Below are positions 25,080 through 33,484 of a stretch of DNA of 64,000 nt, piece by piece. The notes beneath the pieces are model-generated. The model worked only from the letters and a program-made list of their open reading frames with translations. It was not told the origin of the DNA and did not search any database. The position numbers were made by a program, and so were the translations under genes. Position 1 is the stretch's first letter. Each line of letters begins with the position of its first letter. The stretch comes from Janthinobacterium sp. 1_2014MBL_MicDiv (GTDB lineage: Bacteria; Pseudomonadota; Gammaproteobacteria; Burkholderiales; Burkholderiaceae_D): assembly GCF_001865675.1 (NCBI RefSeq), contig NZ_CP011319.1, positions 3,348,001 through 3,412,000 on the forward strand, written 5' to 3'.

Positions 25080-26897
25080 TCAACCTGCGTTCGAATGGAT
25101 TGGTGCGTCCCCTGCTCCATCCATGCCCTCGACGAATTGGCGTGCGATGACTATACCGGCCACCACCTTGCCATGTAATTTGTGATGCTCAACAGGCTCG
25201 GATCCTGCCGGCCCTGCAACCAGCATGTCGGCATCGGCAAGCGCGCGTAGCGCCATCTTCGCATCCACCTGTCGCAGCACGAAAGCGTCCAAGGGGACAA
25301 ACAGGCCGGACGCCATGGGGTAACATGCCGGCGGCAAGGACCTATCATTAAGAGACCGGACGACCGCCTGCAGTATCTTGGCAATGCCAGGACTCAGGCG
25401 AATCGGTGCACGCAAAGCGTACTTTCCCCCTGTCCGCTGGATGGGCTCAGTATGTTTGACCTTCTTAGCCTTTCGTTGGTGAGCACCTGCTGGTGGTTCG
25501 ATACTGCTGTTCTCTCCAGCTACGGGGATCGGCGCGATGGATGGCAGCGGCAGTTGACGATCGCTCGCATCCGGAGGCGTGGGTGAGGCAACGCGCTCCC
25601 CCTGAGCCTCGGGTGGTGTCGCCCTCGCCTGCCGAAGCTTGGTGTCACGCTCGGTGGTTTTCCCCTCCTCATGAGAGTAATCGAGAGCCATATCCGTGTC
25701 CAGCGCCACCGGTGGCGGGTGTAACACAGTAAGGACGCAGGCTGGCGTCACTAATTTTAACGCCTCCAAGGGTGCTGCGGCGCCAGGTGGCCGGATTGAC
25801 CAAACACCCTCCTCCGCACTTCTTGGCAGGATGATCCCGGCAGCGCTCAGAATTTCCATGGCATCCACTGGCGAGGCCGGCAAACCATACAATCCCTCGT
25901 CTTCCAGCAAGGTGAGTATGTCGCTTATGCCATTCGGCCACACCAGAAACAGACCGTCCCGTCCAAACCACATGCGGGATCGGTCAGAATTTGGCACCCA
26001 CCCCTGATGAGACTGAACTAATTCACGCATCGCATTGAGCAGAAACCTGGCAAGGTATGCGCGCGCCCGTGCCTGGCCTGCCGGCGCATCGGCATCGCGC
26101 AAGTCCCGGTGTATCACCAAAGTCGATGCTCGATTGACGAGGTGGTCAATGACATTACGATCTTGATATCTCACCTCACCACTGATCGCGGCAAGCATGT
26201 GGGCGACGATCATCGAGCCGTCGTGCGCCAGGTAGGCCAACGTATCTGGCGGTAGGATCATCGGTAGCGCGAACAACGAAAGCGAGCGACACCCCTGCCT
26301 GGCCTCCCCCCACCTGACGAACAGACCATCAACCTTGTGGATGTGGATCCATTCTTCGAGCGGGTTCAGGTATGGCTGCCAAACCGTTCCATGCGCATCA
26401 CTGACGACGACAGTGTCGAGCGCGCGGTACAGGTAGGCGCATAATCCCGCGACAAAGGTAGCAAAGCGCCAGCGTGGCTCCAACTGACGACGGGTAGAAA
26501 TCGTCGCCCTACCAGCGAAAATCTGCGAATCTGTCGCTTGTAATGCGAAGAACGCCGTCTCCAGGCCCAGGCGCACTAAACCTCCAGGGCGAGCAAAAAA
26601 ACTGTCTTGTGTTGCCGGCAACACATTCACGTAAGCGATGTACTTCCTGATGAGCGGAAGCATTTCCTTGGTAAAGGCATTCGCGTCGCCTCCGTAGGCC
26701 AATTTGATGCGCCCCAGGATATTCCGATTGTCGTCCAAGATCGCATCGACACTTAGGGGACGCATCCCACCGTCACGCGCATGAGCGGTTTGGGGCACTG
26801 AACGTTGCGGACAGATGGGCGTGGCATGACGGCCACGATCACATTGACGATGGTGGCCCAGCCACCCCAGATACTTGAGGATATTCACACCGGCCAT
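25080..26897 (-). CDS. traI: TraI, MOBH-like relaxase (TraI_2 domain) with atypical active-site motifs
   Basis: 605 residues from ATG 26897 (GTG 26906 is an alternative). The N-terminal half matches the TraI_2 relaxase fold in order: AFTKEMLPLIRKYIAYVNVLPAT, PGGLVRLGLETAFFALQATD, RRQLEPRWRFATFVAGLCAYLYRAL, then VWQPYLNPLEEW. The C-terminal 110 residues (GGKYALRAPIRLSPGIAKIL... VPLDAFVLRQ) are the TraI_2_C/DUF1528 domain. A Pro-rich linker separates them. The histidine cluster and HD dyad usual in MOBH enzymes are absent (QDSFFARPGG; CAYLYRAL). It is the first gene of the tra operon and abuts traD by 2 nt. Confidence 0.85.
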   Translation of the reverse strand: MAGVNILKYLGWLGHHRQCDRGRHATPICPQRSVPQTAHARDGGMRPLSVDAILDDNRNILGRIKLAYGGDANAFTKEMLPLIRKYIAYVNVLPATQDSFFARPGGLVRLGLETAFFALQATDSQIFAGRATISTRRQLEPRWRFATFVAGLCAYLYRALDTVVVSDAHGTVWQPYLNPLEEWIHIHKVDGLFVRWGEARQGCRSLSLFALPMILPPDTLAYLAHDGSMIVAHMLAAISGEVRYQDRNVIDHLVNRASTLVIHRDLRDADAPAGQARARAYLARFLLNAMRELVQSHQGWVPNSDRSRMWFGRDGLFLVWPNGISDILTLLEDEGLYGLPASPVDAMEILSAAGIILPRSAEEGVWSIRPPGAAAPLEALKLVTPACVLTVLHPPPVALDTDMALDYSHEEGKTTERDTKLRQARATPPEAQGERVASPTPPDASDRQLPLPSIAPIPVAGENSSIEPPAGAHQRKAKKVKHTEPIQRTGGKYALRAPIRLSPGIAKILQAVVRSLNDRSLPPACYPMASGLFVPLDAFVLRQVDAKMALRALADADMLVAGPAGSEPVEHHKLHGKVVAGIVIARQFVEGMDGAGDAPIHSNAG

Positions 26898-27488
26898 AAG
26901 GATCACTCACTTGGCTAGGTGAGCATTATGGCTATGCAGATCGGCCTACGTCCAGATGAAAGCCGGCCCTCCACTGCGATCATTCATCGACACATAGCTC
27001 GGTCACCGATCAACAGGCGACCTCCTCAGACAATGCTTGATGTACAAGAAGGTGAGCGGCGATAATGGACCCGAGCATATCGGTCGGCACTACCGTAGCC
27101 ACAGAGGCAACCATACTGAAAGCACGTTCGCAATCCTGTCACTGCCTGCCGTGTATGTCCGCTTTCGCCCCAAAGCGGAAATTCGTCGCGGCCAGTTTAA
27201 CTCAGCAAGAAGCGATGGGCTTCGCTACTTCCTTGATCGCAGTAATTTCCAAAACGTCGCATCTATTTCGGAAAGTCACAGATATCTCTCATCGTCCACC
27301 GGAGTGCCAGGGGCCAATCTGACGGCGGTGCCAACACGCGATAAGATACGGCATCTTTGTGCATGTAGGACGTGTTGCCGCCCTGCTTGGCGCAGGGCAA
27401 TGGGGGATTACCCCGCATCCTCGTTGACAGCGACTGATACTCAACAGATACTCTGGTATTGTTTACTTCACAACTCCACGCCCCGCCC
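26898..27488. other. Intergenic region between traI and the SIR2-STAND gene
   Basis: About 590 bp without a convincing gene; divergent promoters for the tra operon (minus) and the defence gene (plus) must lie here. Visible structures: an imperfect palindrome CTCACttggctagGTGAG at 26906-26923; a stem-loop TCCGCTTT-cgcccc-AAAGCGGA at 27158-27179; and GCCCTGC-ttggc-GCAGGGC at 27380-27398, none followed by a T-run. Short frames here have no recognisable product. Confidence 0.5.
27158..27179. repeat. Stem-loop, 8-bp arms, REP-like
   Basis: TCCGCTTT and AAAGCGGA separated by 6 nt. Stem-loops with this GC-rich arm sequence are common as dispersed intergenic palindromes in proteobacteria, so it may be a carried repeat rather than a functional site of this locus. 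No second copy was noticed in the window. Confidence 0.4.
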
Positions 27489-30400
27489 ATGAGCATCCTG
27501 ATGAAACAAATAAAGATCGATAAATTAAAGACCGCCCTTGCCGACGGCAACGTCGTCACCGTTGTTGGCACCGGCGTTTCCGTCGCTGCCTGCCCTGGCC
27601 TGAAAATAGCTGATCACGCAGTGGCGACATGGCAAGGTCTACTGGCGTACGGTGTTGAGTATTGCCGAAGTAATAATCTCATGACCGGAGACGAAGCTGA
27701 TGCGCATCGCGGATTGATAAAGATCGGGACCATCAGCTTACTGCTTCTGGTGGCCGAAGACATTACGCAAAGGATGAGAAAAAGCTCGCTTGGCGTTTTC
27801 AGGGGTTGGCTGGAAGACACGATCGGCCAAATCAAGGCGCCTGATCCACTACCTCCTATCCTTATGGCACTCAGGACCATGCCGGGCTGGCTTGCCACCT
27901 TAAACTATGACAATCTGATTGAGGAGGCCACGGGCCGGTGCGCCGTCACATGGCGCGAGTCAAACAAGGTTGAGAAGTTATTGGAGAGTGTCGCGAACAA
28001 TGCCGTCTTGCACCTGCATGGCCACTATATGGAACCGGAATCCGTCGTACTAGGCTCGCGCAGTTATGACACTGTCAAAGACGATGCACACGCAGCGGCC
28101 GTGCTCAAATCGCTTGCCATCAATCGCACGCTGCTGTTCGTCGGTTGCGGCGACACGGTGCTCGATCCGAATTTCGCCCGGCTCATCGATTGGGCTCGTG
28201 ACGCACTTCACGACGTGGTGCCGCGTCACTACCTGCTGTGTCGCGACGTAGATGTCAAAGGCTTTCAGGAGAAGCTCGCTGACGCACCGTGGCTGCAGCC
28301 GCTCGCCTACGGCGACAATTACGCCGACCTTGCCCCATTTTTGATGAGCCTGCACGACGAAGGTGCGTCGGCAGTGCCGCCCGTCACTCCCCCGCCGGCC
28401 GGCCCCACCGCACCTGCCGAGGCGGTGCCAGACGGCGCGACGGCGCGCGGACACTACGGACTCGACGACATCCTGGAAAACTGCTCGCTGCAATTGCAAA
28501 GAACTCCCCTGCTGGCCCTGTGCGGCCTAACCGGCGCGGGCAAGACCGTCATCGCTAGGGAGTTGCACCAGCTCCCTGCATGGCGCCACTTACGCATGCA
28601 CACCCACGTCGCACAGGAGAACGGTGGAGCCGCCGACCTGTTCGGCGCACTGGCGAACTTACTGGGTATTTACGACGAGCGACCACGTCTGCCCGTCGCC
28701 GCCAGTGCACAAGAAATGGCGGCCGAACTGCTGGCCATGAACGCGCGCACGCCAGCCTTTTTTTTGCATATAGAACGGGGGCATCTGTGGTTCAACGACG
28801 GGCGTTGGCGCCCTGAGTGCATTGGCATCGCCGACTTGCTGTCCGCGCTGGTGAAGGCTTACCGCGGTAGCGTGATCGTACTTGAAACGCGGGAAGCACC
28901 CGAAGAGCTGACGACCATTGAGGCGAGCGGCCTGCCGAGGGCGGCGATGAAGCAGTACCTTGCCTCCCCGCCCGTGTCTGACTGCGGCGGTTGGACGCTA
29001 AATAAGACGCAGACTGACTATATTTTCCAGCGCATGGGGGGCGGCCATGGGCGAGGCGCCCATGCTTTCGGACTGGCGTTGCTGGCGCAACTGGCGGCGG
29101 AAAAAAAGACAACGCCGGAGCAGGTTTTGCGCCAGTACGCCGACGACTATGCGCTCGAACTGTATGCCAAGCTGTTTCGCGACATCTACGAAAACGTGCT
29201 GACTCCGCCCGAACGCGCACTGCTATACGCCTGTTCGCTGTACCGTAGCGGCCTGCATTACAGCCATCTGGCACGCCTTGAGACCGTGATGACTAGCTCA
29301 GCGGCTGGCGAGTCGCTGATCCGCCGCCGCCTGTTGGCCGAAGACGCGGAGTGGTTCTATCTTCACGACTTGGCGGCCGAGCAGGCACACAAACTGGCGC
29401 CGGATGCGGCGCGAACGCTCGACCTGCAACGTCACATCGCCAGTTTCTGGATGAGCGACCTGCAGGGCCAGAACAATCTGCTTGAAGCGAACATCCGACG
29501 CGCGCTGGAGGCCTTGTACCATCTGGAGCAAGCCGGCGAAACGTGGCGCATCACCGAAATCGCTGCGGAATTGCTAGGCCGGCGGCCGGGCGAAGCGGCT
29601 GCGATCCTGTGGCGCATGGAGAAATCGCTCGTGGCGCAAGGCCCGCGACAAGCCGAGCGGGTCTGTCTCGTCCTCGACTATCTGCTCAAAGTTGCTCCCG
29701 ACGATGGCAAGGCGATGCGCTTTCTTGGCGAATACCGCCGCAAGCTGTACGGCAAGGACGATGCACGCGCACTGGAGTTGTTTCGTACGGCCGCGCAGCT
29801 TAACCCGAGCTTCCCCCCCTCCTGGGCCAACTTCGGCCATGCTGCCATTAGTTGCGGCGAGCGAGCTTTGCAAGGGTTTTTAGCCGCCATCGCGAACGCC
29901 CCGCCAGTTGCCATCAACGAACAGGTGGCGGTGATCCTCGCGGGCGCCCTGCAAGCGGCGGGCCGGCCCGACGAGGCCTCGGCATTGCGCCGCAAGCACA
30001 TCGCGGACGGCAGCGGCGATGCCGCTTTCTACAGCGACGAAGCCAAGTGGCTGCTCGATCAACACGACATCGCCGGCGCCATCGCGCTATTGGAGCAGGC
30101 ACACAGCAAGGGCAGCGCGGACGACTACACCGAGTCGATGCTTGCGAAGGCCCTGCAGGCCGCCGACCGGCCCGAAGAGGCCTCAGCATTGCGCTGCAAG
30201 CACATCGCAGACGGCAGCGGCAATGCCGCTCTCTACAGCGATGAAGCCAAGTGGCTGCTCGATCAGCACGACACTGCCGGCGCCATCGCGCTGCTGGAGC
30301 AAGCACGCAGCAAGGGCTGCGCGAACGACTACACCGATTTTATGATGGCAAGCGCCCTGCAGGCCGCCGGTCGGCCCGAAGAGGCCTCGGCATTGCGCCG

Positions 30401-31484
30401 CAAGCACATCGCAGACGGCAGCGGCAATGTCGTTTTATACTGCGACGAAGCCAAGTGGCTCCTCGATCAGCACGACGCTGCCGGCGCCGTCGCGCTATTG
30501 GAGCAGGCACGCACCAGGGGCTGCGCGAACGACTACACCTTGTCGATCCTGGCGGGCGCCCTGCAGGCGGACGGCCGACCCGAAGAGGCCTCGGCATTGC
30601 GCCGCAAGCACATCACGGACGGCAGCGGCAATGTCGTTTTCTACAACGGCGAAGCCAAGTGGCTGCTCGATCAGCACGACGTCGACGGCGCCATTGCGCT
30701 GCTGGAGCAAGCACGCAGCAAGGGCTGCGCGAACGACTACACCGATTGGATGCTGACAAGCGCCCTGCAGGCCGCCGGCCGGCCCGAAGAGGCCTCGGCA
30801 TTGCGCCGTAAGCACATCGCGGACGGCAGCGGCAATGCTTATGTCTACTGCGACGAAGCCAAGTGGCTGCTCGATCAGCAGGATACCGCCGGCGCCATCG
30901 CACTGTTGGAGCAGGCACGCATCAGCGGCTGCGCGAACGACTACACCTTGTCGATCCTGGCGGGCGCCCTGCAGGCGGACGGCCGACCCGAAGAGGCCTC
31001 GGCATTGCGCCGCAAGCACATCGCGGACGGCAGCAGCAATGTCGTTTTCTACAACGGCGAAGCCAAGTGGCTGCTCGATCAGCACGACGCCGACGGCGCC
31101 ATCGCGCTGCTGGAGCAAGCACGCAGCAAGGGCTATACGGACGACTACACCGATTCGATCTTGGCAAACGCCCTGCAGGCCGCCGGCCGGCCCGAGGAAG
31201 CCTCGGCATTGCGCCGCAAGCGCATCACGGACGGCAGCGGCGATGTCATTTTCTACAACGGCGAAGCCAAGTGGCTGCTCGATCAGCACGACGCCGACGG
31301 CGCCATCACGCTGCTGGAGCAAGCACGCATAAAGGGCTGCACGGACGACTACACCGATTCGATCTTGGCAATCGCCCTGCAGGCGGCGGGCCGGCCCGAA
31401 GAGGCCTTGGCATTGCGCCGCAAGCGCATTGAGGACGGCAGCGGCGATGCCGCTTTCTACACTGGAGGCCAAGTGACTGCTTGA
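27489..31484 (+). CDS. SIR2 - STAND NTPase - tandem helical repeat protein (NLR/Avs-like defence candidate)
   Basis: 1331 residues from ATG 27489 (TTG 27459 and ATG 27501 also possible; no strong Shine-Dalgarno). N-terminal SIR2-like NADase domain, about 8-290: VVTVVGTGVSVAACPG for the nucleotide loop, LNYDNLIEEATG with the conserved Asn/Asp, LHLHGHY with the catalytic His, SRSYDTV and LLFVGCGDTVLDPNF. A Pro/Ala linker leads to a P-loop NTPase, GLTGAGKTVIARELH near 347, with further STAND-like helical regions to about 800. The C-terminal 500 residues are near-identical 68-residue repeats. This is the architecture of SIR2-type Avs and other NLR-like anti-phage sensors, where ligand binding by the C-terminus triggers oligomerisation and NAD depletion. 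Cargo between traI and the regulatory switch. Family clear; defence role inferred. Confidence 0.85.
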   Translation: MSILMKQIKIDKLKTALADGNVVTVVGTGVSVAACPGLKIADHAVATWQGLLAYGVEYCRSNNLMTGDEADAHRGLIKIGTISLLLLVAEDITQRMRKSSLGVFRGWLEDTIGQIKAPDPLPPILMALRTMPGWLATLNYDNLIEEATGRCAVTWRESNKVEKLLESVANNAVLHLHGHYMEPESVVLGSRSYDTVKDDAHAAAVLKSLAINRTLLFVGCGDTVLDPNFARLIDWARDALHDVVPRHYLLCRDVDVKGFQEKLADAPWLQPLAYGDNYADLAPFLMSLHDEGASAVPPVTPPPAGPTAPAEAVPDGATARGHYGLDDILENCSLQLQRTPLLALCGLTGAGKTVIARELHQLPAWRHLRMHTHVAQENGGAADLFGALANLLGIYDERPRLPVAASAQEMAAELLAMNARTPAFFLHIERGHLWFNDGRWRPECIGIADLLSALVKAYRGSVIVLETREAPEELTTIEASGLPRAAMKQYLASPPVSDCGGWTLNKTQTDYIFQRMGGGHGRGAHAFGLALLAQLAAEKKTTPEQVLRQYADDYALELYAKLFRDIYENVLTPPERALLYACSLYRSGLHYSHLARLETVMTSSAAGESLIRRRLLAEDAEWFYLHDLAAEQAHKLAPDAARTLDLQRHIASFWMSDLQGQNNLLEANIRRALEALYHLEQAGETWRITEIAAELLGRRPGEAAAILWRMEKSLVAQGPRQAERVCLVLDYLLKVAPDDGKAMRFLGEYRRKLYGKDDARALELFRTAAQLNPSFPPSWANFGHAAISCGERALQGFLAAIANAPPVAINEQVAVILAGALQAAGRPDEASALRRKHIADGSGDAAFYSDEAKWLLDQHDIAGAIALLEQAHSKGSADDYTESMLAKALQAADRPEEASALRCKHIADGSGNAALYSDEAKWLLDQHDTAGAIALLEQARSKGCANDYTDFMMASALQAAGRPEEASALRRKHIADGSGNVVLYCDEAKWLLDQHDAAGAVALLEQARTRGCANDYTLSILAGALQADGRPEEASALRRKHITDGSGNVVFYNGEAKWLLDQHDVDGAIALLEQARSKGCANDYTDWMLTSALQAAGRPEEASALRRKHIADGSGNAYVYCDEAKWLLDQQDTAGAIALLEQARISGCANDYTLSILAGALQADGRPEEASALRRKHIADGSSNVVFYNGEAKWLLDQHDADGAIALLEQARSKGYTDDYTDSILANALQAAGRPEEASALRRKRITDGSGDVIFYNGEAKWLLDQHDADGAITLLEQARIKGCTDDYTDSILAIALQAAGRPEEALALRRKRIEDGSGDAAFYTGGQVTA

Positions 31485-31590
31485 TCAGCAGGATACCGCC
31501 GGCGCCATCGCGCTGTTGGAGCAGGCACACAACGAAGGCGGGGCGAACGACTACACCGAGTCGATCGTGGCCAGAGAGCGCCGGGAGGGC
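29938..31590 (+). repeat. 204-bp tandem repeat array encoding 68-residue (2 x 34) TPR-like units
   Basis: The codons for Asp-Gly-Ser recur at 30006, 30210, 30414, 30618, 30822, 31026, 31230 and 31434, an exact 204-bp period through eight occurrences, so seven complete in-frame units plus a truncated one. Each unit reads roughly EAKWLLDQHDxxGAIALLEQA, then a spacer, then ALQAAGRPEEASALRRKHI, two TPR/SEL1-like helical hairpins of 34 residues. DNA identity between units is very high. Variation is concentrated at the residues after DYT and after LA, and in the segment before EAKW. Confidence 0.93.
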
Positions 31591-31600
31591 AATGCAGGGA
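31485..31600 (+). pseudogene. Decayed extra repeat beyond the stop of the SIR2-STAND gene
   Basis: The 204-bp unit continues past the stop: sequence equivalent to WLLDQQDTAGAIALLEQAH and NDYTESIVA is still readable, but in another frame. Compared with the consensus, the segment at 31459-31486 has lost 2 nt net, and the Trp codon TGG reads TGA. So the present C-terminus (ending GGQVTA) results from a frameshift inside the last repeat, and the array was once longer. Confidence 0.75.
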
Positions 31601-32182
31601 GCTGCCGGTGTTTGCATGATCCATCAGTTGATCCGCGCTGAGCCCCAAGAATGGGATGGAGGTGTTACGTTCAAGCCAGCTTTTGGCGAACAAACTGATC
31701 GATGAGAATCAAGCGTCAACCACGTCATCGAGGAATGCGCACACCAACATTGATGACATGCCTTGCTCAATGAACGAGGTTGATGCCTGATTTCACTCCG
31801 CGAAATTGGAGAAGGACGACTGATCTATTGCGAACGGCGGCCGCAGTCCGTCCATCGGCTTACCGAAATGGATGGTAATACGCTTGCCCGGTCCTTACGG
31901 GCACAACCGGAAACGGCCGGCGCCTTGCTGATTGCAGTGCCAAGCTATGGTCAAGAACATGATAGCGAAGGGACGCGGATAGCTGGCTTTGATTATCATT
32001 TGATGAAGCAGCTCGATACGGATACTTACTCACTTTATTGGCTGGCGTGGAAGACGCGGAAGGCTGCTACGTGATACCAGCGCAGCTGATGACAATGGTA
32101 ACAAGCAACCCGATGGTGACCACCGCAATGTTGTTTCAACAGCTGCAACGTCCGGTTCTGGCCGGTACCTGGCCTAGAGCCA
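31601..32182. other. Gene-poor degraded segment after the SIR2-STAND gene
   Basis: About 580 bp with no intact gene. Apart from the receiver-domain remnant, short frames on both strands show nothing I recognise. The mixture of fragments suggests repeated insertion and loss of cargo at this position. Confidence 0.5.
31845..32074 (+). pseudogene. Response-regulator receiver domain fragment, frameshifted
   Basis: From 31868 the frame reads MDGNTLARSLRAQPETAGALL, then IAVPSYGQEHDSEGTRIAGFDYHLMKQ, the C-terminal half of a CheY-like receiver of the hybrid-kinase type (consensus MDGyeLARrLRaqP...liAvtGyGQeqDr..a..AGFDhhLvKP). Just upstream ATCGGCTTACCGAA supplies the usual IGLPxMDG but with one base missing, so phosphoacceptor-side sequence is out of frame. 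The diagnostic Lys is present in a changed context (LMKQ for LVKP). No kinase is nearby. A dead remnant of an earlier gene. Confidence 0.65.
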
Positions 32183-32728
32183 TTAGCCGTCAAGCGCCAA
32201 ATCGAATTCGCTTGGCGAGGCAGCGCCAATCGTTAAGCGTGCACCTCGTTCTAATATTGCCAAAGCATCTGGTCCAACCCAATAAGCTTTAACGCGGACA
32301 AATTTCTTGGTCAACGCAGTAGAGAACGCACGTTGTAGCCTCGTGGCCACCGGAGTGTCTGATGCCGTCGAGATACGACCAGATAACAAAATCTGGTCAG
32401 AATAAAAGCCGCCGTGCTGGAAAACAATACTATCAGGATTCATCAACTGGTCGATGGCGAATTTTTTTCGCCCATCATTTTGTTGGATGCCCCTACTCTG
32501 GATAAGAGACGCCCGATCAGTGACAAGGTATCCTGGCCCCGCTACCGCACTAGTAACAACTAAGGCTTTTGTTAGTGTCGGAAGTTCAGCCCCGCTGTCA
32601 AACGTCGCGTAAGTATCCTCGTCAAATAGCCCAGTTCGCGTATAGCCAAGCGGAATCTTTGCCTCAACAAGTTCGAAAACTGGAAGAAGGTCCTTTGCTG
32701 TCGCGTAGAAATGGCGTTGCATAAGCAA
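32183..32728 (-). CDS. Uncharacterised protein (181 aa)
   Basis: MLMQRHFYATAKDLLPVFELVEAK begins a soluble protein without signal or membrane segment. Notable segments: YTRTGLFDEDTYATFDSG, GPGYLVTD, FQHGGFYSDQILLSGRIS and a C-terminal KKFVRVKAYWVGPDALAILERGARLTIGAASPSEFDL. I do not recognise the family. It lies in the cargo interval, same strand as the neighbouring 134-residue gene and the flhC-like gene, 158 bp after the former. It might be the effector or immunity part of a two-gene cassette, but nothing in the sequence fixes that. Confidence 0.6.
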   Translation of the reverse strand: MLMQRHFYATAKDLLPVFELVEAKIPLGYTRTGLFDEDTYATFDSGAELPTLTKALVVTSAVAGPGYLVTDRASLIQSRGIQQNDGRKKFAIDQLMNPDSIVFQHGGFYSDQILLSGRISTASDTPVATRLQRAFSTALTKKFVRVKAYWVGPDALAILERGARLTIGAASPSEFDLALDG

Positions 32729-32886
32729 TTTTCAAAAAAAATATCAGTCCGCTTGTGGCCGTTCTCTGCCGGTCGCGCCAGCATAGCATGTTGCCGTTGC
32801 GAAAACATCATGGTCTGCCCTGACACGCCGTTGTCGCCCCGAAGCGGCCGTTCGATCTTGCGACAAAGCTTGGTAGCTGCAAAGTT

Positions 32887-33291
32887 CTAAACTGCATCGG
32901 AAGCATCGTCAATCACCTTGATCATGTGTCTGCCATACGATGTATCGGGACAGCAAGCACGAAGCTCCTCAAGGAGTTTGTGCTTGCTGTCCGGCATTGC
33001 AGTAGTAATGATCAGCTTGACGAAGGAGTGAAGGGTGTTCGACTCGGCACGGCCGATGAATGTACTGATCAAGGGTGTGATGAGATCAACGAAATCGAAT
33101 GCAGCAATAATTTTCGCTGCGACGACCCGCTCCCTCCATCCTTCACTGGAAGTGAGAAGCTCGCAGATTTTCCAGGCGTCGGAAATTGCCACCAGTTGTT
33201 CAATCTTGCTGGCCGAACTCGCCCATCTTTCCGTGTACAGAGCGGATACAAGCTCATGAATTCTTGGATCAGATGCCGGGCGGTACGTCAT
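32887..33291 (-). CDS. Uncharacterised helical (HEAT-like) protein (134 aa)
   Basis: Starts MTYRPASDPRIHELVSALYTERW with GAGAATGACAA upstream. The sequence is almost all alpha-helical with repeated two-helix character (ISDAWKICELLTSSEGWRERVVAAKIIAAF; LHSFVKLIITTAMPDSKHKLLEEL), suggestive of HEAT/armadillo-like pairs. No catalytic motif is seen. Adjacent to the 181-residue unknown on the same strand. Function unassigned. Confidence 0.6.
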   Translation of the reverse strand: MTYRPASDPRIHELVSALYTERWASSASKIEQLVAISDAWKICELLTSSEGWRERVVAAKIIAAFDFVDLITPLISTFIGRAESNTLHSFVKLIITTAMPDSKHKLLEELRACCPDTSYGRHMIKVIDDASDAV

Positions 33292-33484
33292 TTGTCATTC
33301 TCAACATTTGTGAAGGGGTAGGTCTGCTCCTGGCCGATAGCGGACGTGCTGAATAACTCAGTGTACGAGATTATTGCATTAATGACCAGCATTCAGGATT
33401 ACTATGGGTATCAAACCTAATAGCTAGCAATGCAATACCGTTAATGCAGAACTACAAGAAAACACTGAAAAATCCATTAAATGA

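Noticed and set aside
27037..27492. A 151-residue plus-strand frame before the SIR2-STAND gene
   Set aside because: No start site, no family, and it overlaps the defence gene start; includes a REP-like stem-loop, so intergenic.
30495..31472. A 325-residue minus-strand frame and plus-strand frames inside the repeat array
   Set aside because: They repeat simply because the underlying DNA repeats; amino-acid composition is Arg/Ala-biased and the SIR2-STAND frame accounts for the region.
29938..31590. CRISPR array
   Set aside because: The units are 204 bp contiguous coding repeats with no short repeat-spacer alternation and no cas genes.
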